Part shown: positions 44,754 to 54,995 of the stretch, piece after piece | Layout of the letters: every line of letters starts with the position of its first letter | Position numbering within the stretch: the stretch's first letter is position 1 | Assembly (NCBI RefSeq): GCF_035046485.1 | Contig: NC_085136.1 | Span: 300,048,778-300,112,777 of the forward strand | Direction: 5' to 3' | DNA: 64,000 nucleotides | DNA from: Aedes albopictus | Taxonomy: Eukaryota; Arthropoda; Insecta; Diptera; Culicidae | Made by a program: the position numbers and the translations under genes | The notes under the pieces: generated by a model | Database searches by the model: none | Seen by the model: only the letters and a program-made list of their open reading frames with translations | Told to the model about the DNA's origin: nothing

Positions 44754-46556
44754 AAACTTTAAACATGATTTAAAAGAAACTTTTTCAAAAAAATTTGTAT
44801 GTAAACTTAACTCAAAGTTGGCAAATTTTCTAAAAAATGTATATAAACTTACGGCAGTGTCGCTGGAAGTTGGGTCGACCAAATTTTAAGATGAGAGCGG
44901 TAATATGACCCATTTTCTATTAGCTTTCAACTGCTTTTTACAGAACTTAGCTAAAAAATCTAGAAAAAAGTTATTAAGTAAATTAATCCTTGATGTCATC
45001 GACCAAAAGTTTGGGGTCACCCCTCAAAATGCTGTATCGGCCAAAAGTTTGGGGTTACTATCGTAAAACATGGAAAAGTGATTTGTTGATATCTTTGTCA
45101 TCTTTCATTCAATTTTAATTCTTCTTGGCTTATTTGAAACAAAATGAATGATACTTACTGCATAGACATTGAACCACACATATTTGATGAAATTTACATA
45201 CTAAAACTTAACGTAAAGTTGCCTCATTTTTTGAAGCGTGGTAAAATGTGCTAACTTTACATAACATTTTTATATACAAAAATCGTTAAATACGTTAAGT
45301 TGAAGACATCAAACGTAAATTTAGTTAATTATCTTTGAAATGAGCCAAAAATAATTAAAATGGAACTATAGATGACGAAGGTATCACCAAATCACTTTTC
45401 CATGTTTTACGAAAGTGACCCCAAACTTTTGGCCGATACATCATTTTGAGGGGTGACCCCAAACTTTTGGTCGATGACATCAAGGATTAATTTACTTAAT
45501 AACTTTTTTCTAGATTTTTTAGCTAAGTTCTGTAAAAAGCAGTTGAAAGCTAATAGAAAATGGGTCATATTACCGCTCTCATCTTAAAATTTGGTCGACC
45601 CAACTTCCAGCGACACTGCCGTAAGTTTATATTCATTTTTTAGAAAATTTGGCAACTTTGGGTTAAGTTTACATACAATTTTTTTTGAAAAAGTTTCTTT
45701 TAAATCATGTTCAAAGTTTCTTTGACTTATTATCTTTTGAATGAAACCTAGGGTTTTGAAATCGGACGCAAATTGGCGGAGATATGGGCCTAAAAAAATG
45801 ACATGTTTTTGAGGGGGTGACCCCAAACTTTTGAACGGGAGTGTATAACACCCAGTGCACAGTGGGAAAAAATAGGTATAAAACTCGAATTAATTTAATA
45901 TCTCTGCTCGGAGTGGATGGATTCGAATGAATTTTTGACACAAACTGTAAAAATCTCTGTAGTTTCAGATAAGGAGGGTGCCATTCGCCGCACGATGCTG
46001 AAAATTAGTGTATTGAGCTCGTTTTACCCCGTTCTCTCTCACACACTTTTTTGAGTAAATCCTCATCGATTTCCGACTGGCGTGCAAAATAAATGACTCA
46101 TTTCACTCGTATTTGTGTAAAAACTTCCATAGTATCGGCAATTTGACATAGGATTGGTCCTGCTCTTATGGAATGCGTTCCACTCCGGGCGAAGTAGCAT
46201 GTGAAATTTCAAAGAAATAAGGACTGTATCGTTAATTATGAGTACACCTGAAAATTGCTGTATTTCAAAATGTTTTATTTATTTTGAAAATTAAATTCAA
46301 CTACATTGTTTACTGATCATCAGAAAAGCCCATGACATGATTGTATATTTAATTTTTCGTGGATCTTGCCACCTCTCGCACTTTCTTCTTGGCGTGCTTC
46401 ATAAGGTTTTGGACAACCGTTCCTACGATGGTTTGCTAACGTTGACCCAGTTTTTCTTGAATTTTGTGACGTCCTCTGCTCCTCTATCCTTTTTCCGTAG
46501 TTTCCCTTTCATCAAAGTTAACTATTTCTCAACGGGCCTTATTTGCGGGCAATGTA

Positions 46557-46769
46557 CACTGAAACCTCCATTTAAGTCGAAGCATGGCTGACCGAAAACA
46601 TTTTTTACCGTGCAGGCAATGACAAAACTGTAAACTTTTATATTTTTTAACACTTCTCATGACAAAGGAGATTTGTCAAAAAATATAAAACTGTATAGTT
46701 AAATCATTGCCTGCACGGGAAAAATTGTTTTCGATCAGCCATGCATCGACTTAAATGGAGGTTTCAGTG
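46557..46769. mobile_element. 213-bp palindromic MITE in the transposase gene
   Basis: The ends CACTGAAACCTCCATTTAAG are mirrored. The arms continue through GCATGGCTGA and GCAGGCAATGA-like sequence. TA lies at 46555-46556 and 46770-46771. Removing it with one TA rejoins the transposase in frame between the second D and the catalytic E. Confidence 0.9.
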
Positions 46770-47344
46770 TATAGGATTCATTGTCTTTTCCACAAATTGA
46801 ACATTGTTTACTTCATACCTGTCAAAGGTGTCACGCGCATAGTGGCAGGATGCCAAATCCGGCCAAAGTAATGTAGGACCTGTGTGCTTTCAGATGAGTG
46901 GCAGAATAAGTTTCTGGAGACATTGCTTCCGGTATATTTCGACGTTCATACCTGGGACGGTGAAGAAAGGTGACGATTTCATACCACATTGACAAATTGC
47001 TTGCCAAACCAACACATTTTTCCAATTTTTTCGCAAAAAATCGATTTTTCCTAATTCGTAACATCCGTGCCATGCTTAACAGTGAAAATCTGTGCCCCTG
47101 GAAGTGCCTTGAAGCCCAATTTGACATACGTTTCATCATGCATGATTATCCACATGCAATTTTTGCTCAAAATATCGTCGTACAGCTTCCAAGCCCGAGT
47201 TTTCACATAATCCGCCAGAATTTGACTGCGTTTTGGACATTTCTGTTTTGGGTAGGTCTTCAGGGAATTACACTCCTTGGCGCGTTGAACCATACCAACA
47301 AACGTTCCACACTTTTTTGCTCAATCTCTGATGTATACCTCCTA

Positions 47345-48302
47345 AGGAGTGTATCGTAAAGTAGTTGAAAATGTTTAAAATAGCCTCAAAAATAGTTTAA
47401 TACAACTTTTGAGTAATTTTATTTTTGGAGATACTGTATAAATCCTTGAAAATAGAAATAGCTTTTATGATTTTTTAAAAATGTTCTTTTAACTGGGTTT
47501 TTAACCTAGATTACTGAACGCATGTTTTTAAATTTTTGCACACCTTCTAAAAAATTAAAATTGCGAAAAACGTTCGATAATGTTCGAAAATTATTAACTT
47601 TTTTGTGCAAATATAATAAGCTCCAGAATCCTTATGATATAGGCAAATTATTTTTTTCAAGAAAAATCTCCACTGCATTTAAGCGCAATTCTTAAAAATG
47701 AAAAAAGGCCATTTTTGAGGAACCCCTTTTTTCTATGCTCCTCCAAATCATGTTTACGCAAATAAAAAATACATAAAATGAAAAATTCGCATTTTTTTAA
47801 ATAGGGTATGTTTTTTAATTTATGGACGAGTAAGTTAGAGCAAAAAATAGAATTTTATAACCTTTTAAGATATTAAAAGCAGAACTTCAAAGTTTGACCA
47901 AAAAATAGACGTTTTTTGGAGTGGACCATTTTGTAGATATAGGAGATTTTTCTATCGAAAATATGAATTTTGAAAGTCGGTGTTGAATGATATGTTATGT
48001 GTACATAACTGTTAACAAGCATCAATATTTTTCAGATTTTCTATCGTACAAATTTTACTCGCTACAGATTTTTGAAATGTTGAAAAATCTTTACAAAATT
48101 GCATTTTGTGCAGATTTTTATTTTGTGAGGTGTATTCATTTATCCATATTTTCAATAATACAAAACATTTTCCAAATTTTTCCAAGGTATTCTAAACTTA
48201 ACTATATTGTGAAGATTTCATAGAAGAACCGAAATGAAAAGACCAACCCAGCTTCGAGATAGACCATTCTGAACATTTTCAACTACTTTCCGATACACTC
48301 CT
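47345..48302. mobile_element. 958-bp TA-flanked element in the transposase gene
   Basis: The left end AGGAGTGTATCGTAAAGTAG and the complement of the right end AGGAGTGTATCGGAAAGTAG differ at one base. The repeats extend through TTGAAAATGTT. TA lies at 47343-47344 and 48303-48304. The interior is AT-rich and non-coding. Removing it keeps the transposase frame (KEN|RRY). Confidence 0.9.
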
Positions 48303-48681
48303 TATTTTCCTTTAACGATTTTGCAAATTTTGCTGTCCAAATTTGACTTGGACACACCTGGTTTTTGCCACGTCCGGGTGAGTCTTTAAGTGTGTTATGC
48401 ATACCGAATCGTTTGATAGCATTTTGGACAACAAAAACCCTAACACATTCATTTTTTGCTAATTTTCTTAGCGATGATCATTTTTTATTGCATTGCCTGG
48501 TCACAATCGATTTTCGCTTCTCCTCCGTAAACCCTCGCATTGTTGCACTTGAGGAAAAACTTTAACTTTTAATGAAGGTTATCGTTTGTTTACAACGTTA
48601 ACAACACATAGACACATAGCAGTTGTCAAAATAAGGCATAGTCTTTTTAGTACAGAGCCTCAAAGGTGTACTCATAATTAA

Positions 48682-49624
48682 AGCCTGTATCCGCAATATT
48701 CGGGACACAGAAACACATCTGTAACTCTGCAATAGATACATTAAAATTGCTGAAATTTTGTCTAATAACATCTTAAGATGTGTTCATTTCACCTACAAAA
48801 TTTCATGTGAATCGGTGCAGTACTTTTTGTTGTAGCAACGAAAGAGTAAAATGTGCGCCATTGAATTTTGTACAGCCCCAAGTTTTGCTTGTCAGCGCTG
48901 TAACTTTTGAATTTGGCAAAGGAAATGGCTGAAATTTTGAACACAAACCTCTCAATCTACATTTGTTGCATGGGCAAAATTTCAATAAAATCGATGCACT
49001 ATCAACAATTTTATAGTCGAAACATATTTTGGGACTGAACGTGATTTTAGCCCCTCAGACAGCAATTAGTCAGCACCCTTTATTGTTTCGATTGTACTAT
49101 TGAAAGTACTATACCAATAATCATCAAATTTTGCAGGCATAATATACACATAATAAACTAGATTCTGTGAAATTTTCATGAAAATTGGCAGAGAAATTCA
49201 AAAGTTATGAATAGGCAAAAATCGCACATGAAAAACACGAAAAATTTTCACTAACACTCACCCCTATCAACACCAGTAGCTTTCAAACCAATTGGTCAAA
49301 GTTGATGAAATTTCGCAAGAAAGTGTCTCTATAAGTATCATAACTGCTAACGAAAATTCATAATTATCATCACAGAACTTTGAACTGTAGCGTAAAAGAA
49401 CCATCTACTATGCGAATGAAAATTTGTCATGATTGTACAAAATGCTTAAAACCACGTCAATTTGTTTTTCATCCACAGTTAAAAGTAATGCATCGATTTT
49501 TATGAAATTTGGCACAAATAATAAATATACACCAAAGAGTTCTCAGTCAATTATTTGGCCAATTTTACCGATTCATTACAGCTACTGGCGTACTTCTGTG
49601 TCCCGATTATTGCGGATACAGGCT
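48682..49624. mobile_element. 943-bp element inserted in the DD37E terminal repeat at TTAA
   Basis: AGCCTGTATCCGCAATATTC at the left mirrors AGCCTGTATCCGCAATAATC at the right, continuing to GGGACACAGAA. TTAA flanks both sides (48678-48681 and 49625-49628). The other terminal repeat of the DD37E element (46229-46249) provides the empty site with a single TTAA. Because TTAA contains TA, the duplication could be TTAA (piggyBac-like) or TA. Non-coding. Confidence 0.85.
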
Positions 49625-49985
49625 TTAACGATACAGTCCTTAGGGGATATCGGGGTTATTTGAAGATATTTCAATTTTTAAGGCCGTGCGGTGAGCCAAA
49701 CCAGCCTCATTCGATACTACGTAAGTTTTTACACAAACACGAGGTTAGTAAATCATTTATTTTGCACTCCTGGATTTTTCTTAAAAGGTAAAAAATAGAG
49801 AGAGTGGGGTAAAACGGGCCCGATACACTGATTTCCAGCATCGTGCGGCGAATGACACCCTCCTCATCTGAAACTGTAGAGATTTTTGCAGTATGTGTCA
49901 AAAACTCATTCGAATCCATCCACTCCGAGCAGAGATATTGAATTTATTCGCGTTTTATATCTATTTTTTCCCATTGTGCAGTGGC

Positions 49986-50209
49986 CCAGTGGAGAATTTT
50001 CCGTTTTACGATAAGTTTTCCCCGACTGGAGCGGGAATCGAACCCACACTCCGAGGCTTACGAGACACCTAAACGACTAACAACGCTAACCACTCGGCCA
50101 CGAAGCCCACACCTAGAACAAGCTGAAATCACTCACAAACATACGTAACACTTGAATCGTTTCCATCGTTCATCGAATAAATAATTGAATTTCAAAAAAA
50201 AGTTCTTAC
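49986..50209 (-). mobile_element. tRNA-like SINE head, minus strand
   Basis: On the minus strand from ~50115 to ~50020: TGGCCGAGTGGTTAGCG (A-box region of a Ser/Leu-type tRNA), then GTGGGTTCGATTCCCGC (box B), then TCCAGTCGGGGAAAA. The extra-arm-like insertion between the boxes fits a class II tRNA ancestor. It lacks a recognisable acceptor-stem match and is followed by non-tRNA sequence, so it is read as a SINE head, not a tRNA gene. Confidence 0.6.
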
Positions 50210-50420
50210 ACAGAAAAAACTGTTGTGTAATATTACATCTGAACTGCTGCAACCCGATCAATACGTCGGTTGCATGAATATTACACAGGATGATGTACAC
50301 ATAAGAACAAAAGATTTTATATCAAAACGATGTAGTCGTACATAGTATTCGTGATTACATTGATTATTTGGTACATCGGAATGAGTTACATCGGGCGGGT
50401 TGCATTTATTTTTTGCTGTG
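50210..50420. mobile_element. Probable TA-flanked MITE with CACAGMAAAAA termini
   Basis: The left end CACAGAAAAAAC and the complement of the right end CACAGCAAAAAAT are short inverted repeats, with TA at 50208-50209 and 50421-50422. Inside, TTACATCGG and GATGTACA-type words recur on both strands. The 103-codon minus frame at 50258-50569 runs out of the element and looks incidental. Confidence 0.5.
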
Positions 50421-50863
50421 TATCCACAGAGAAACAGACGTTCGTTACACTCCGCTAACTTCCCATCGATAACATTTTTACCGATTGATTCTAATATTTG
50501 GTAGGTTGTCGATTGACCCTCAGCGGAGGTAGGTTTTTGTTCCTTTTGACATTTACTCACTACCGCCACCTAACGATGGCCTGGCCAAACACATCATTAC
50601 CGATGTTCCATACACTACGCAACCCCTCCGCTCTTTGCTAAATTTAGGACCAATCCCTCCCTTGTCGACTTTTTGTGCACGGACCTGGTTGGCTAGACAC
50701 CATATTTAATTTCAACATTGGGTCACAGAGAGCAGACATCCAAGTCCTATCTGAATTTTGTGTACGTAAATTCTTCTCGGATATAACCAATGTCCGCACA
50801 TACCGCAGTGCGAACATAGATTCGGATCACTACTTAGTCGCTGTATTATTGTCGCGCTTATCT

Positions 50864-51179
50864 TTTATTAGAGTCCTGCGGCGGTCGTACGCTCGCAAGG
50901 CATACCGCCGCATGACAGTCGCAAGGCAAAACAAAAGAAAAAGTGTTCCCGCCAAAAACAAAAGCACGTGGGTTTCGCGAAGTGACAGATGTTTTTGAAT
51001 GTATTTGTGACGAACGGCAAGAGTAGCTCAGTGGAATGAGTGTTCTTGCTGTCAACCCCCGTATAGTGGAATTATATATTTTTAAATCTGGTGACGCTTT
51101 TATGATTAGTGACTGTCGCGCTAATATCAGAAGCCAGAGGCAGATAATCGCCATATTCTGATTTTTCTTGAGAGGCATA
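50864..51179. mobile_element. ~315-bp unidentified insertion in RTE copy 2
   Basis: It separates the endonuclease end (VLLSRL near 50860) from the linker (RRSRTPRLN near 51185). It contains a tRNA A-box-like AGAGTAGCTCAGTGGAATGAG near 51019 (first 20 bases considered), but no convincing box B. Terminal repeats and a target duplication were not seen, so identity is open. Confidence 0.5.
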
Positions 51180-51367
51180 ATACAACGCGTCGAAGTCGAA
51201 CGCCGCGGCTCAACATCAAGCAGCTACGTAACGTAGAAGTGGCTCAATACTACGCGCAACTGCTAGCAGTGGCTCTACCAACGGAAGAGCAGCTTGGCGC
51301 AGCTACACTTGAAGATGGCTGGAGGGACATCCGATCCGCCATAGGTAGTATCTCGGCTACAGCACTA

Positions 51368-51629
51368 CCCAAGTAACCAGACTTATTGCATGCAGATATA
51401 CGGTGTATTTAGGGCAATCATTACTTTACATGAAAACTTAAAGGTTGATTTAAAGTGGAAATGGGCAATTATAGAATCAAATTAAGATTACACTGGTATA
51501 ATCTTAATTCTGTCGCATAATTGCCAATTCCACTTTAAATCAACCTTAAATGTTCATGTAAAGTAATGATTGCTCTAAATACACCTTATATCTGCATGAA
51601 ATAGGGCTTCAGCACCGTGGTTACTTGGG
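51368..51629. mobile_element. 262-bp palindromic MITE in RTE copy 2, TA-flanked
   Basis: The ends CCCAAGTAACCA and TGGTTACTTGGG are mirrored. The arms of ~120 bp share GCAGATATA-GGTGTATTTAG, CTTTACATGAA and GGTTGATTTAAAGTGGAA. TA lies at 51366-51367 and 51630-51631. The flanks are RTE linker sequence on both sides. Confidence 0.9.
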
Positions 51630-53611
51630 TAGGCTTCGCGACTCCGAATCACAGAAACGATTGGTACGACTGCGAATGTAAACAGTTGAAAAAACGAGAA
51701 GAATGCAACATGGACGAGAATGCTGCAACACCGTACGAGAGCGAATCAGGCACGTTACAAACAGGCCCGGAACAGGCAGAACTCAGTCTTCCGGATGAAG
51801 AAGCGCCAGCAGGAATAACGAGATCGCGAAACGATGGAAGAGCTGTACTTCGCTAAGGACACACGGAAGTTATAGGAGAAGCTAAACCGCTCGCGCTGAG
51901 GCTTTGTGCCACAAGCCGACATGTGCCGAGACAATCAGGGGGATCTTCTCACGAGCGAACGTGAGGTGGTCGAGGGGTGGCGGCAGCATTACGATGAGCA
52001 CCTCAATGGCGACGATACAAGCACCGAAGGTGGCGTGGTAACAGATCTGGGAGTACGTGCGCAGGATGAAAGATTTCCAGCCCCTGACCTCCAAGAGATT
52101 GAAGAAAAGGTTAGCCGGTTCAAAAACAACAAAGCCGCTGGAGCAGATCAACTACCAAGCGAGTTACTAAAATACGGTGTAGAAGCACTGGTGAGAGCAC
52201 TACACTGGGTCATTACCAATATTTGGGAGGAGGAAGTATTACCGGAGGAATGGATGGAAGGTATCGTGTGTCCCATATACAAAAAGGGCGACAAGTTTGA
52301 TTGCGGGAACTATCGCGCGATCACACTACTGAGCGCTGCCTACAAAATACTCTCTCAAATTTTATGCCGCCGTCTATCACCGATTGCAAGAGAGTTCGTG
52401 TGGCAGTATCAGGCTGGATTTATGGGTGAACGCGCTACAACGGACCAGACGTTCGCCATCCGCCAGGTGTTGCAGAAATGCCGCGAATACAACGTGCCCA
52501 CACATCACTTGTTCATCGATTTCAAATCGGCGATGATACAATCGATCGAGAACATCTATGGCAGATTATGCACGAATACGGATTCACGGATAAACTGATA
52601 CGATTGATCAAGGCGACGATGGATCGAGTGATGTGCGTAGTTCGAGTATCCGAGACACTCTCGAGTCCCTTCGAATCCCGCAGAAGGTTATGGCAAGGTG
52701 ATGGTCTTTCGTGCTTGCTGTTCAACATTACGTTAGAGGGTGTAATTAGGAGAGCGGAGATAAACACGAGTGGGACGATTTTCACGATTTCCGTTCAGCT
52801 GCTTGGTTTCACTGATGATATTGATATAATAGCTTGTAAATTTGAGACGATGGCGAAACGTACATCCGACTAAAGAGTGAAGCCAGGCGAATCGGATTAG
52901 TCATTATTGTGTCAAAGACAAAATACATGATGGCAAAGGGCTACAGGGAGGAATCACCATGTTCGCCACAACGAATTTCTATCGACGGTGATGAAATCGA
53001 GGTGGATAAAGAATTCGTGTACTTGGGCTCACTGGTAACGGCAACGACACCAACGACACCAGTAGAGAAATTCAGAAACGCATTGTGACAGGAAATCGAG
53101 CTTACTTTGGACTCCGCAGAACTACGGAGAACAAAGTTCGCCGTCACACGAAGTTAACTATCTACAAAACGCTGAGTATACCGGTTGTCCTCTATGGGCA
53201 CGAAGCATACGTGCAGAGGACCAACGCGCCCTTGGAGTTTTCGAACGGAAGGTGTTGCGTACAATCTACGGCAGAGTGCCGATGGAAGACTGGACTTGGA
53301 GAAGGCGAATGAACCACGAGCTGCATCAGCTGCTGAGAGAACCCACCATCGTCCACACCGCGAGAATCGGGAGGCTACTGTGGGCGGGTCACGTCATCAG
53401 GATGTCGGATAGCAACCCGACTAAAATGGTTCTCGAGAGTCATCCAACCGGTACAGGAAGACGTGGAGCGCAGCGAGCTAAGTGGGTCGACCAAGTGGAG
53501 GACGATCTGCGGACCCTACGCAGAGTGCGGAACTGGAGACAAACAGCCATGGACCGAGTGGAATGGAGACGGCTACTATGTACAGCAGAGGCCACCCCGG
53601 CCTTAGTCTGA

Positions 53612-53816
53612 TCGGTAAGATAAGAATATGAACCAAAGAAACAAAACTTACTTCTATATAAACTCCTTTTTAATTTCAAACCAGGCGTACGCTTCGATCC
53701 AACTAGGCACCCGTCCCGCAAAGCTGGGAAGGGTGGGCCTGAAAATACTCGCCCATCCCGGATGGAATAGAACAGAAGACTTCGTCCGTTGTTAGGCCCT
53801 CAGCAACCACAGAGTA
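53612..53816. other. RTE 3' end and downstream sequence
   Basis: Just after the stop, GATCGGTAAGATAAGAATATGA corresponds to the short GGTAAG repeats at the end of copy 1 (first 20 bases compared). GC-richer unassigned DNA begins near 53680. Confidence 0.5.
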
Positions 53817-53824
53817 GGGTGAAC

Positions 53825-54236
53825 CTGAGACGAGACTCGCGAAGAGGAAAAAAAGCAACGTCAAGTGCAGCCCAACTGAGCTGTCAGTTGTAGCCCGTTT
53901 GATTACGTTACCTAAAACGAGGAAAGTATTGCTATCCGAGATAAATTCTGAAGCCAAAATTCACTCCGAGCAGCATTTTCTTCTACTCTACTGTCAAAAA
54001 TAAATTGAAAACAAAATATTCCAATGATTACTTTGCTTGGCGATTGTTGGCGGTGCAAAATTTCACCTCAACATGATTTTGTGCATGAATGGGATTCAGT
54101 CACACTGCATGTGAGGTAATGCGGTCACGTACGTGTTTGAACCACCAGCCCAAAACATAATGTCAACACAGATAGGAAGAAGAAAAAAATAACAAAGTGG
54201 AGAAAAAGAAGACCGTCTTCGCGAGTCTCGTCTCAG
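53825..54236. mobile_element. 412-bp hAT-like MITE with exact 8-bp target duplication
   Basis: The ends CTGAGACGAGACTCGCGAAG are perfectly mirrored. The flanks are the identical octamer GGGTGAAC at 53817-53824 and 54237-54244. An 8-bp duplication is the hallmark of hAT elements (family knowledge). The interior is AT-rich and encodes no transposase, so it is non-autonomous. Confidence 0.95.
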
Positions 54237-54244
54237 GGGTGAAC

Positions 54245-54855
54245 CAAGGAGAGAATCACCCTTGGACGACAGTTGAGCGGAAAAGCTGTAACCGTTCGCT
54301 AACTTTCTCAAGAGATTTAATCAAAGCACGGTGGTTTAAACACCGACAAGATAGCTAGAACAAACAAATTCAAATTTGTTGTCCGCGACGCCATGATGAA
54401 AAATAGCCGAACACTACCGCCACCTCTATAACGGTTCGCGTTGATTTGCTAGCTTGATCCCAAACCCTCGCTTTCCGTTAAATTGAGGGGGGGCAGTTTT
54501 GAAACACCACTGTCACGTCGGTTCGTCGGTGGTTTAAACGCCACTCTCAAAGAGAGACCACCGGTCGTGTTTGGATGTGCCCGACTTATTAAGAGACTTT
54601 TCTTCTCAGGGGAAGTAGAACGGCTCACGGAAATAGTTCTTTAAAGAGCGAAACCCTATCTTAGACTCCAACAAACGCTACCTACTAAAACTTAGGGAAA
54701 ACTGAAGGGAAATAAACAAGCTAAACGGAATAAACATGAGGTCCACGGGAATGGATGGACGGGACCTTACCATCGATTTTTGGCGCCCGACGGGAGATTC
54801 GCTACAGATGATCTAGCGACTGCACTACTCCCGTTTAACTACCAGGGAAAATACT
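54245..54855. other. Possible LTR-type remnant with a primer-site-like motif
   Basis: 54245-54780 is GC-moderate and non-coding, with AATAAA near 54730. It is followed at 54781 by TGGCGCCCGACGGGAG, which resembles the start of primer-binding sites complementary to tRNA-Lys. Together with 53640-53816 this could be the remains of an LTR and leader. I see no matching second LTR and no TG...CA ends, so it stays tentative. Confidence 0.35.
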
Positions 54856-54995
54856 CTATGCCAAAGGAAGTGAAAAATATCCCTTACGAAAAGTCCCTGG
54901 ACCAACCGACAATCGAACCCACAACCCTCAACAAGGCCATGCCGAATACCCACGCCTTTGCAGCTGTAGCTATGGAAGCCCTGACGCTCATTTAC
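54856..54995 (-). mobile_element. SINE head fragment, minus strand
   Basis: CTATGCCAAAGGAAGTGAAA, TTACGAAAAGTCCCTGGACC, ACAATCGAACCCACAACCCT and CCGAATACCCACGCCTTTGC parallel the minus-strand SINE at 58374-58490 segment by segment. The 3' body and tail are missing. The 83-codon plus frame at 54780-55031 only translates this fragment. Confidence 0.75.

Larger units (their letters stand above)
43526..45843. mobile_element. 2.3-kb palindromic TA-flanked element with repeated AAAAGTTTGGGGTCACC
   Basis: The termini CACTCCCGTTCAAAAGTTTG are mirrored, with TA at 43524-43525 and 45844-45845. The arms converge at ~45210. CAAAAGTTTGGGGT-AC recurs at the ends and at ~45004 and ~45046 in one arm, mirrored at ~45415 and ~45455. 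The left arm is 1.1 kb longer because of the nested element at 43643. Non-coding; frames at 45584-45826 and 45711-45941 are arm sequence. Confidence 0.9.
46349..48540 (-). pseudogene. DD37E-type transposase, degenerate and twice interrupted
   Basis: The minus-strand start MRGFTEEKRKSIVTRQCNKK at 48540 is followed by a TGA. Helix-turn-helix-like sequence RKLAKNECVRVFVVQNAIKR and an SPGRGKN linker come next. The frame crosses the nested element at 47345 and, after changes, gives MWIIMHDETYVKLGFKALPG near 47140 (first catalytic D). TLLWPDLASCHYARD near 46840 follows (second D). After the element at 46557 comes IRPVEK (E), then KFKKNWVNVSK and a stop at 46349. Thirty-seven residues separate the second D from E, hence DD37E. 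Net length is about 339 codons, normal for the family. Several stops and frameshifts make it inactive. Confidence 0.85.
46220..49640 (-). mobile_element. DD37E IS630-Tc1-mariner transposon carrying three nested elements
   Basis: The termini are AGGACTGTATCGTTAATTAT on both ends (inverted), continuing into GAGTACACCT, with TA at 46218-46219 and 49641-49642. Removing the nested elements (46557, 47345 and 48682) leaves about 1.3 kb, the usual size for this class. The right terminal repeat is itself split by the 48682 element. It encodes the transposase pseudogene at 46349-48540. Confidence 0.9.
45853..49985. mobile_element. ~710-bp palindromic element split by a DD37E transposon
   Basis: The left end CAGTGCACAGTGGGAAAAAA mirrors CACTGCACAATGGGAAAAAA (complement of right). 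The arms share GATATTAAAT-like AT words, CTCTGCTCGGAGTGGATGG, CATTCGCCGCACGATGCTG and GCAAAATAAATGA, as far as ~46219 on the left and ~49641 on the right. Subtracting the inserted 46220-49640 unit leaves about 710 bp. The target duplication is unclear. Confidence 0.8.
50675..53611 (+). pseudogene. Non-LTR retrotransposon, RTE-type, copy 2 (broken, twice interrupted)
   Basis: This copy extends further 5' than copy 1. 50730-50863 encodes the end of an apurinic-type endonuclease (FFSDITNVRTYRSANIDSDH). After ~315 bp of foreign DNA, the linker PRLNIKQLRNVEVAQYYAQL resumes near 51200. A MITE at 51368-51629 interrupts it again. Reverse transcriptase runs from VPQADMCRDN near 51900 through YKKGDKFDCGNYRAITLLSA to motif A near 52515. 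A 1-bp deletion near 52530 shifts the frame. The catalytic box reads FTDD at 52807 in place of FADD. Another 1-bp deletion lies near 52853. The C-terminal HVIRMSDSNPTKMVLE is near 53395 and the stop at 53609. It is collinear with the 22790 copy and similar along its whole length. Confidence 0.9.

Noticed and set aside
50020..50110. Possible functional tRNA-Ser/Leu gene on the minus strand
   Set aside because: Box A and B are good but acceptor-stem halves do not pair and SINE-like sequence follows box B.
51019..51075. tRNA-like segment (AGAGTAGCTCAGTGGAATG)
   Set aside because: Only an A-box-like word; no box B or cloverleaf could be built.
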